Source of the DNA: Sulfurimonas sp.
Lineage (GTDB): Bacteria; Campylobacterota; Campylobacteria; Campylobacterales; Sulfurimonadaceae
Assembly (NCBI GenBank): GCA_015663215.1
Contig: DQSP01000077.1
Span: 1-6,704, forward strand
Direction: 5' to 3'
DNA: 6,704 nt
The position numbers and the translations under genes are program-made. This document shows positions 1 through 5,276 of this stretch, in pieces; the stretch's first letter is position 1, and the number at the start of each line of letters is the position of its first letter. The notes under the pieces were generated by a model, which saw nothing but the letters and a program-made list of their open reading frames with translations, searched no databases and was not told the origin of the DNA.

Positions 1-602
1 TACATGATGACTTTATATCTAGTGCAAGACTTGATAATTTACTATCTTGTTATGTTGGAATGTTAAGTATTTGTAGTATAGAAGTAGGTAAACCGATGCT
101 TTTTATAGCTTCAGACCATGAAGAGGTTGGTAGTGAGTCTACATCAGGGGCTGCTGGAAGTTTTTTAGAGTCTACACTTAAACGGATGTTCCCTGACATG
201 GACGAGTATATGAATATGATACGAAGTTCCATGATGATAAGTGCAGATAATGCCCATGCCATCCATCCAAACTTTTCTTCTAAACATGATTCAAAACATG
301 CTCCACATATGAACAAGGGTGTAGTCATAAAGGTAAACGCCAACCAGCGTTATGCTTCAAACTCAGTTACCATTTCAAAGTTTATAGATAGTGCTAAAAG
401 TATAAAAGAGCCTATACAGCACTTTGTAACGCGAAGTGATATGGGCTGTGGCTCAACCATAGGACCTATCACGGCAACACGACTAGGCATAGAAACCATA
501 GATGTAGGACTTCCAACTTTAGGAATGCACTCCATAAGGGAGTTAGCAGGAAGTGCGGATGCACACTCTCTATATAAAATACTTGTGGCGTTTAAGAACT
601 AA
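1..602 (+). CDS. apeB: M18 family metallo-aminopeptidase, C-terminal part (5' end outside window)
   Basis: The reading frame is open from base 3 to the TAA at 600-602, so the gene enters from the left and only about 199 C-terminal codons are visible. Seen in sequence: the stretch FISSARLDNLLS near the edge, DHEEVGSES (about nt 114-140), SADNAHAIHPNF (about nt 240-275) and GSTIGPITATRLG followed by GLPTLGMHSIRE (about nt 450-540). These are the conserved blocks of the M18 family (aspartyl aminopeptidase / DNPEP / yeast Ape1). By family knowledge they carry the two-zinc centre and catalytic base: Asp of LDN, the Glu pair of HEE, Asp of SAD and His of MHS. Only the N-terminal histidine ligand lies outside the window. 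The enzyme should remove N-terminal residues, often acidic ones, from peptides in the cytoplasm. An internal ATG at 60 is not the start, because conserved residues precede it. The symbol apeB is the generic bacterial name; substrate preference cannot be read here. Its stop codon abuts the next gene's ATG. Confidence 0.93.
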   Translation, partial: HDDFISSARLDNLLSCYVGMLSICSIEVGKPMLFIASDHEEVGSESTSGAAGSFLESTLKRMFPDMDEYMNMIRSSMMISADNAHAIHPNFSSKHDSKHAPHMNKGVVIKVNANQRYASNSVTISKFIDSAKSIKEPIQHFVTRSDMGCGSTIGPITATRLGIETIDVGLPTLGMHSIRELAGSADAHSLYKILVAFKN

Positions 603-1586
603 ATGTCCATAGTAACCCCTGAAGAGTTAAACCTTTTAATAGAACAAACATACAAGGTAGAAGGCGAGTTTAATGAGCTTAAAGCTTCCTATGCTCACCT
701 TCAAGATACAGTTGAAAAAGTTGTGGAGTTTTTGCCTAATGCTGTCTGGATAGTGAACTCTGATAACACTATATTTTTACAAAATTCTCATGCTCGTGAC
801 TTATGGGAACTTCTCAAGCTTTTAGAGTATAAAAATGAAGATTATGAGCTGAAGTTTAACTCTAACTCCTATCTTATAAAAAGTTCCTCGTATAAAGACA
901 AAATAATGCTCTCAGCAATAGATATAACAGAGCAAAAACGTAAAGAAAATCTTGCTACTATGGGACAGATGGCGGCACACCTTTCTCATGAGATTAGAAA
1001 TCCGATTGGTGCCATATCTTTAATGAGTTCTACACTTAAAAAACGAGTTATTCCTGAAAATATTCCTATTGTAGAAGAGATACAAAATTCAGTTGCTAGA
1101 ATAGAGCGAATAATCAAAGCTACGCTGATGTTTTCTAAGGGTGTAGAAGCTACAAAAAAAGAGTTTATGTGGAGTGAATTAAAAGCATCTATTAATATGT
1201 CTGTTGGCTACTATGCATATTCTAAAGAGATAGAATTTGTATTTCCCAAAGAAGATTTTGCTTTAAATGCAGATAAAGATCTCCTAGATATGCTTTTTTC
1301 AAACTTTATTATAAATGCTATTGATGCTATAGAAATGGATGAAGAGGAAGAAGGAACTATTGAAGTGAAATACAGCAGTGATGAAAATTTTCATATATTT
1401 GATATCTATGATAGTGGAGTAGATATAGAAAATAAAGAAGAACTGTTTGAAGCATTTAAAAGTACTAAACTTAAAGGAAATGGGCTAGGTTTAGTCCTTT
1501 CAAGGCAAATTGCAGAGGCTCATGGGGGAAGTGTAAGTTTAGTTGAGAGTGAAAAAAAGTGTTTTGAAATTAAACTAAAAAAATAA
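603..1586 (+). CDS. flgS: FlgS-like cytoplasmic sensor histidine kinase (sigma-54 flagellar control)
   Basis: A 327-residue protein with no membrane segment. Residues 1-45 are a helical, probably coiled-coil lead, and 42-112 look like a small PAS-like sensor (LPNAVWIVNSDNTIFLQN, ending in DITEQKRKEN). The HisKA helix 118-150 contains the phosphorylated H129 in HLSHEIRNPIG. The ATPase domain has its N box at 234-241 (N234, N238), a G1 box at 270-274 (DSGVD) and a G2 box at 292-297 (GNGLGL). Size, solubility, the N-terminal layout and the sequence MGQMAAHLSHEIRNPIG match my knowledge of Campylobacter/Helicobacter FlgS. FlgS autophosphorylates in response to the flagellar export apparatus and phosphorylates FlgR, the NtrC-type activator of sigma-54 for rod-hook genes. 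The second glycine of the G1 box is replaced by D274. The ATG follows the upstream TAA with no gap and has no strong Shine-Dalgarno, suggesting translational coupling. A different NtrB-like kinase is the alternative; no flagellar structural gene is visible to confirm the assignment. Confidence 0.8.
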   Translation: MSIVTPEELNLLIEQTYKVEGEFNELKASYAHLQDTVEKVVEFLPNAVWIVNSDNTIFLQNSHARDLWELLKLLEYKNEDYELKFNSNSYLIKSSSYKDKIMLSAIDITEQKRKENLATMGQMAAHLSHEIRNPIGAISLMSSTLKKRVIPENIPIVEEIQNSVARIERIIKATLMFSKGVEATKKEFMWSELKASINMSVGYYAYSKEIEFVFPKEDFALNADKDLLDMLFSNFIINAIDAIEMDEEEEGTIEVKYSSDENFHIFDIYDSGVDIENKEELFEAFKSTKLKGNGLGLVLSRQIAEAHGGSVSLVESEKKCFEIKLKK

Positions 1587-1606
1587 TAGAATAAAACTAC
1601 TATTAA

Positions 1607-1624
1607 TTTGGAATAACTTTTGCT
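1607..1624 (+). promoter_or_regulatory. Sigma-54 (RpoN) -24/-12 promoter
   Basis: The bases read TTTGGAAT, AACTT, TTGCT. GG is at 1610-1611 and GC at 1622-1623, with exactly ten bases between, the obligatory sigma-54 spacing. TTTGGAA with TTGCT is also close to the RpoN consensus reported for Campylobacter and Helicobacter. It lies in the gap after flgS and predicts transcription start near 1635, 24 bases before the ATG at 1659. No activator site was recognised; in Campylobacterota FlgR can act without specific upstream DNA sites. Promoter activity is inferred, not shown. Confidence 0.7.
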
Positions 1625-1648
1625 AATACTCTTATATATTATAAAGTT

Positions 1649-1652
1649 AGGA
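1649..1652 (+). promoter_or_regulatory. Ribosome binding site that decides the start at 1659
   Basis: AGGA lies six bases before the ATG at 1659. The alternative in-frame TTG at 1620 has no such site and overlaps the predicted sigma-54 -12 element, so it would lie upstream of the transcription start. Both facts favour 1659. Confidence 0.65.
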
Positions 1653-1658
1653 CTAGAT

Positions 1659-1979
1659 ATGAATATTACCCATCAAAATATTATTACACTATTAGACTAT
1701 GTTAAAATAGATAGTTTTAGTATAGTCTGTCACTTCAAGTGCAAAGAGACTAACAAGCGAGTTATTTCAACTCTTGCATTTGAACCTTATTCTGGAAAGA
1801 TAGAGTTTACCTGGTATGACTTACTACTGCACCCAATAAAATCTTATAATCGTTATTATCACACACCAATTACGATCTATTCAAGTGAAATAAATGAAAC
1901 TATAGTGTTAAAAGCATTTAAAAAAGTTTCAAAACATTTTAAATGGAGTAGTGATACAAATAGTTATATATGTGTTTAA
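1659..1979 (+). CDS. Hypothetical 106-residue protein, putatively sigma-54 dependent
   Basis: I do not recognise this family. The start at 1659 is chosen because an AGGA stands six bases upstream and a sigma-54 promoter predicts transcription from about 1635. An in-frame TTG at 1620 would add 13 residues but falls inside the promoter. The protein (starting MNITHQNIITLLDYVKID) has no signal peptide or membrane helix and is probably cytoplasmic. It appears to be an alpha/beta fold: a short N-terminal helix, a beta-rich middle (about 19-75) with a C-x3-C pair at C24 and C28 (IVCHFKC) and many aromatic residues (FTWYDLLLHP, YNRYYHTPI), then a basic C-terminal helix (about 82-95, KAFKKVSKHFKW). 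A third cysteine is C105. Two cysteines alone are not enough to claim metal binding. It lies 72 bases after flgS and 65 before the hybrid kinase, so it is probably its own transcription unit. A link to flagellar control is inferred from the promoter and neighbour only. Confidence 0.7.
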   Translation: MNITHQNIITLLDYVKIDSFSIVCHFKCKETNKRVISTLAFEPYSGKIEFTWYDLLLHPIKSYNRYYHTPITIYSSEINETIVLKAFKKVSKHFKWSSDTNSYICV

Positions 1980-2015
1980 TAATTACTCTTATACCTCCTA
2001 TTATTTAATTTCTAC

Positions 2016-2021
2016 TACAAT
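2016..2021 (+). promoter_or_regulatory. Possible sigma-70 -10 box for the hybrid kinase gene
   Basis: TACAAT differs from TATAAT at one base and lies 23 bases before the ATG at 2045. No convincing -35 element is visible, which is common in Campylobacterota but weakens the call in such AT-rich DNA. The rest of the 65-base gap (1980-2044) shows only short all-AT inverted repeats and no convincing terminator. Confidence 0.25.
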
Positions 2022-2044
2022 AATCAAATAAATAAAGAGGTTGT

Positions 2045-4330
2045 ATGCAGATAAGAATTCCGTATTTAAAAAAATCAAATGCTTATTATATTGAAAATAA
2101 AGAAGCGATTTTATTACAATGGTTCTCCTATAATGGACCAAAAGAGATTTTAAAACAACATGAAATTGATATTGGTTTTTTTATAGAAAAATATGCCAGT
2201 GGTGTTTTTGACTACTTTATGGATGTTATATTAGAGAAAGTGGAGATAGGAAGTTGCCCTGTAATGGAAGAATTTCTACATTATCTTAAAGTACGAGAAA
2301 TTAGTGCAGATGAACTCTTTGAAATTTGTACTCACTTTCGTCGTTCAATGATAGATTTTTCCTATGATAAAAGCTTAAATACTAAAGAATTATTTGACGA
2401 GATTTCTTATATTTTTGATGAGAACTTCAAGGGGATTTTGAAATTTTATACAGATACTATTTTTCAAAAACTTATAGATGCACGGCAAGAAGCGATTTTA
2501 GCAAGTCAAGCAAAAGAGTACTTTCTTTCTAATATTTCACATGAGATACGAACTCCTCTTAATGCAATACTAGGTTTTGTAAATATTTTATTAAACGAAG
2601 AGATGAGTAAAAAACAACATAATTATCTAGATATAATTCAAAACAGTGGCAAAAGTCTTTTAAGCATTATAAATGACATATTAGATTTTTCCAAGCTACG
2701 AAGTGGAGAATTTATTATAGAGTATAAATATTTTTCTTTGCATGAAGAGATAGCATATACAATGGAATTATTTGTTGCCCAAGCAAATATGAAAAATATT
2801 ACAATAGTCGCATTTATTGACCCCTATATTCCTCTAGAACTCATAGGTGATGGACTGCGAATAAAACAAATATTATCGAACTTTTTGAGTAATGCTATAA
2901 AATTTACACCTCAAAATGGGGAAATATTTGTAGAAGCTCTTTATAAAGAGAAAAACCTAACAATAAGTGTGAGAGACACAGGTATAGGAATAGATGAAAA
3001 AGATATACAAAGTGTTTTTTCTGCCTTTACTCAAGTTCAAAATACTACACTTCCTTTTAGTGCTGGTACAGGTTTAGGACTCTCTATATGCCAGCAGTTA
3101 GTTGAAAAAATGAATGGTAAGATTAGTGTAGATTCTACTATTAATAAAGGAAGTACCTTTAGTATTACAATTCCCATCATGGCAAATTCTGATATAAGTG
3201 AGATTTTTGATAATGTTGATGAGTTTAAAAAACTTACTATAGTCTTATATGCGAAGGATGGACTGCTAAGAAATACACATAAATCATTTTTAAACTATGC
3301 GAAAAGTTTCTCAATGAGTGTGAAAGTTGTAAGTAGTTTTGATGTGGAATTTGATATTGCACTGTTTATATATGAAGAGTTAGATGATATACAAAAAAAG
3401 GCTGTTTTAAATTCTGAAAAAAAATATATAGCATTAATGAGTAAAGAGTATGACGATTTTGACAGTTATGACCATATACAGCCTCTTCATTTTCCTCTAT
3501 ACTGTGCTAAAATTCATATGACATTTACGGATCTTTTTCACTCATCTGAACCTTTATCAATAAGAAAACAAGATACTTTACAGTACAAGGGTCATCTCTT
3601 AGTAGCTGAGGATAATGAAGCGAATCAGGCACTTATAAGTACAATCTTAGATAAATACGGACTCACTTATGATATAGTTGAGACTGGAGTTGATGCAGTA
3701 AATAAATATAAGCAAAAAAGTTATGATCTTATACTCATGGATGAGCAGATGCCTCTTATGAATGGAAGTGAAGCAGTCGTAAAAATTATTGACTATGAAG
3801 TGAAACGAGGAGTTGTGCATACTCCTATTGCAGTGCTTACAGCCAATATCTTAAAAGCAAGCAAGGAGAGAGGGCTACTGAGTGGATTTGATGTTTTTTT
3901 AGGTAAGCCTCTAGTACTCAAAGAGTTGGAAAAAGTTTTTACAATGTACCTTAATGTAGCTAGCAGAGCACAATATCTTGGTTTTGAAGAAATTCAAGAG
4001 AGTGAAAGAGTGATAGGTTTAGATACGCAAAAACTTAAAAAAGAGTTACAACTTTCAGATGATGAGTTGTTAATGCTTTTAAAACTCTTTATAAAAAAAA
4101 TGAATGAAATTATTCCTGAACTTTATAGTGCAATAGAGTCTCAAGATTATATTAAAATAGCCCATTTAGCACACTCTATAAAAGGGTCGAGTGGTAACTT
4201 TAGAATGCAAGAATTACAAGCTTTAGCATCACAGATGGAGACTCAAGCAAAAGAAGAAGAGTCTAAGTTTATATATGAAGAAGTTTTACAAAGGATAGAA
4301 AAAATAGTGCTAGAAATTCAAATTGTTTAA
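2045..4330 (+). CDS. Soluble hybrid sensor histidine kinase: HisKA-HATPase-pseudoREC-REC-Hpt
   Basis: A 761-residue protein with no membrane segment, so it should sense a cytoplasmic cue or a partner. Residues 1-150 are a helical domain with FFIEKYASGVFDYFMD and ELFEICTHFRRSMIDF, reminiscent of RsbRD-type N-terminal sensor domains; this is a weak resemblance. HisKA at about 155-222 contains H166 in SNISHEIRTPLN. The ATPase domain has N box N279/N283, G1 box DTGIG at 311-315 and G2 box GTGLGL at 341-346. Residues about 396-500 have the alternating strand/helix pattern of a receiver but lack the acidic pocket and phosphoacceptor. A complete receiver follows (about 516-636), with E522/D523, acceptor D566 in LILMDEQMP, T599 and K621 in GKP. 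The C-terminal Hpt domain (about 672-757) has H710 in HLAHSIKGSSGN. The start is supported by AAAGAGG at 2034-2040, four bases upstream. The output partner is probably the OmpR-type regulator that converges on it 20 bases downstream, receiving phosphate from H710. The signal is unknown. Confidence 0.93.
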   Translation: MQIRIPYLKKSNAYYIENKEAILLQWFSYNGPKEILKQHEIDIGFFIEKYASGVFDYFMDVILEKVEIGSCPVMEEFLHYLKVREISADELFEICTHFRRSMIDFSYDKSLNTKELFDEISYIFDENFKGILKFYTDTIFQKLIDARQEAILASQAKEYFLSNISHEIRTPLNAILGFVNILLNEEMSKKQHNYLDIIQNSGKSLLSIINDILDFSKLRSGEFIIEYKYFSLHEEIAYTMELFVAQANMKNITIVAFIDPYIPLELIGDGLRIKQILSNFLSNAIKFTPQNGEIFVEALYKEKNLTISVRDTGIGIDEKDIQSVFSAFTQVQNTTLPFSAGTGLGLSICQQLVEKMNGKISVDSTINKGSTFSITIPIMANSDISEIFDNVDEFKKLTIVLYAKDGLLRNTHKSFLNYAKSFSMSVKVVSSFDVEFDIALFIYEELDDIQKKAVLNSEKKYIALMSKEYDDFDSYDHIQPLHFPLYCAKIHMTFTDLFHSSEPLSIRKQDTLQYKGHLLVAEDNEANQALISTILDKYGLTYDIVETGVDAVNKYKQKSYDLILMDEQMPLMNGSEAVVKIIDYEVKRGVVHTPIAVLTANILKASKERGLLSGFDVFLGKPLVLKELEKVFTMYLNVASRAQYLGFEEIQESERVIGLDTQKLKKELQLSDDELLMLLKLFIKKMNEIIPELYSAIESQDYIKIAHLAHSIKGSSGNFRMQELQALASQMETQAKEEESKFIYEEVLQRIEKIVLEIQIV

Positions 4331-4350
4331 CAGATATAAGACTAATAGTG

Positions 4351-5100
4351 TTATGCTTCTATGTAATACCCCATGCCAGAATCACTTTTGATAACTTCAC
4401 TCTCTAGTTTATTTCGTAAACGCCAGACTAAAGTACGTATACTATTATGTTTGGTATGAGTGCCTTGCCAAACATAACTAACTGCTTGATCAAAACTTAC
4501 TACATGACTCAGTTGTGCAACGAGAAGTCTTAAAAAAGCATTCTCTTTTTTTGTAAGTTTTATCTTTTTATTTTGATAAAAAGTTTCATGCATAGCAATA
4601 TCAATATGATACTCTTTGGCAAACTTAACTATAGGTTCATTCTCTGTTCTTTTTTCCAATAGTAGTTTTTCTATATCTGTTTTCTTTATAGTAGTATCTT
4701 TAAAGTTTTTACTGCTATCTTTATCTTTTTCAAATTTAAATAGAGCCATCTGAATAGTTGCATGAAGTGAATTTGTATCAAAAGGTTTAACAATATACCC
4801 CGATGGTTCTGTAAGCTTTGCTTGTGAAATGATTTCATCATCACTATATGAAGTTAAAAATATAAATGGAATATCACACTCTTCATGAAGGTACTTGGCT
4901 AATGCAATACCATCATTACTTTTTTGTAAGGATATATCTATAATCACTAAGTCTGGATTTGTAGTGCCTATCTTATACTTTGCTAAATCAGCTGTATGAC
5001 AAAGTGCTATAACACTATAGCCCTGTTTTTGTAGTGCAATATTTAAATGTAGAGATGTGATCTCATCATCTTCGACAATTATTATTTTGTATTTATCCAT
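4351..5100 (-). CDS. OmpR/PhoB-type response regulator
   Basis: Taken as 249 residues, starting MDKYKIIIVEDDE. The receiver domain (about 4-122) has the acidic pocket E10/D11/D12, phosphoacceptor D55 in LVIIDISL, switch threonine T83 in FLTS, and K105 in VKPF. A charged linker of roughly 45 residues (123-168, rich in Lys, Asp and Glu) leads to a winged-helix DNA-binding domain (about 170-249): LTKKENAFLRLL, recognition helix HNSIRTLVWRLRNKLE (218-233) and wing SGMGYYIEA at the C-terminus. It should bind DNA as a phosphorylated dimer and regulate transcription. The frame extends upstream to an ATG at 5139 and a GTG at 5148. I reject both because they lie in or upstream of the predicted -10 box at 5131-5136, while the chosen ATG has GGAG eleven bases before it. 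The gene converges on the hybrid kinase with a 20-bp gap and is divergent from the cytochrome gene. The TGT half-site array upstream suggests it controls itself. Confidence 0.9.
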   Translation of the reverse strand: MDKYKIIIVEDDEITSLHLNIALQKQGYSVIALCHTADLAKYKIGTTNPDLVIIDISLQKSNDGIALAKYLHEECDIPFIFLTSYSDDEIISQAKLTEPSGYIVKPFDTNSLHATIQMALFKFEKDKDSSKNFKDTTIKKTDIEKLLLEKRTENEPIVKFAKEYHIDIAMHETFYQNKKIKLTKKENAFLRLLVAQLSHVVSFDQAVSYVWQGTHTKHNSIRTLVWRLRNKLESEVIKSDSGMGYYIEA

Positions 5101-5111
5101 TTTTAGAAGAG

Positions 5112-5115
5112 CTCC
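5112..5115 (-). promoter_or_regulatory. Ribosome binding site supporting the regulator start at 5100
   Basis: Read on the minus strand, GGAG stands eleven bases before the ATG at 5100-5098. The spacing is long but usable. No comparable site precedes the longer in-frame candidates at 5139 (ATG) and 5148 (GTG). Confidence 0.5.
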
Positions 5116-5130
5116 ATAATTATTTTGTTT

Positions 5131-5136
5131 ATTATA
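5131..5136 (-). promoter_or_regulatory. -10 box of the response regulator gene
   Basis: On the minus strand this is a perfect TATAAT preceded directly by ATG. It predicts transcription start near 5124 and a leader of about 24 bases before the ATG at 5100. The -35 region is not recognisable and is occupied by the repeated TGT half-sites, as expected for a promoter controlled by its own regulator. Confidence 0.5.
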
Positions 5137-5170
5137 CATAAATATCACAGATAATTACATAAATATCACA
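5136..5170 (-). repeat. 14-bp direct repeat / four-half-site operator, likely bound by the OmpR-type regulator
   Basis: The 14-mer TGTGATATTTATGT (minus strand; ACATAAATATCACA on plus) occurs twice without mismatch, at 5157-5170 and 5136-5149, a period of 21 bp or two helical turns. Each copy contains two TGT triplets. On the minus strand the four triplets begin at 5170, 5159, 5149 and 5138, spaced 11, 10 and 11 bp, and read TGTGAT, TGTAAT, TGTGAT, TGTATA. OmpR/PhoB-family regulators typically bind head-to-tail half-sites with 10-11 bp spacing, so this fits two dimers side by side on one face of the helix. The last half-site runs into the TATAAT box of the regulator gene. Binding by the neighbouring regulator is an inference. 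Confidence 0.6.
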
Positions 5171-5228
5171 TTTTCACTTTTTATCAAAATAGGTTGCTGT
5201 TTACTATTCGTTTAATATTGCATTTAAG

Positions 5229-5234
5229 CATAAT
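5229..5234 (+). promoter_or_regulatory. Possible -10 box of the cytochrome gene
   Basis: CATAAT, one base from TATAAT, would start transcription near 5241 and give a leader of about 36 bases carrying the strong ribosome site AAGGGAG (5265-5271). No good -35 box sits 16-18 bases upstream; TTGCTG at 5194-5199 is too far from this box and too close to an alternative TAATAT at 5213-5218. The half-site array lies about 60-95 bp upstream, an activator-like distance. Confidence 0.3.
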
Positions 5235-5276
5235 GTGAGATACTAATGGTGAATTTTAAAAAACAAGGGAGAAAAA

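Noticed and set aside
50..535. Two minus-strand open frames (50-343 and 350-535) opposite the aminopeptidase
   Set aside because: They lie antisense to a clearly conserved M18 coding sequence, have no ribosome site or recognisable domain, and are chance open frames.
1581..1605. Inverted TAATAG/CTATTA pair after flgS as a terminator
   Set aside because: The stem is six bases, almost all A/T, with no following T-run; such pairs are frequent by chance in this AT-rich DNA.
1620..1658. In-frame TTG start at 1620 for the small hypothetical gene
   Set aside because: It overlaps the -12 element of the sigma-54 promoter, lies upstream of the predicted transcription start and has no ribosome site; ATG 1659 has AGGA at six bases.
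1979..2005. AATAAT/ATTATT pair after the small hypothetical gene as a terminator
   Set aside because: The possible stem is short and all A/T, and is not followed by a U-tract.
4331..4350. Bidirectional terminator between the convergent kinase and regulator genes
   Set aside because: The 20-base gap holds no G/C-containing hairpin or T-run on either strand; termination, if any, lies within the coding ends.
5101..5148. Longer forms of the response regulator starting at GTG 5148 or ATG 5139
   Set aside because: They would extend coding through the -10 box and the first direct repeat, and add residues (MIFMYNKQNN...) before the normal first strand of a receiver domain.
5136..5170. CRP/FNR-type palindrome, because TGTGA occurs twice
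   Set aside because: No TCACA arm stands six bases after either TGTGA; the copies are head-to-tail, which fits an OmpR-type rather than a CRP-type site.
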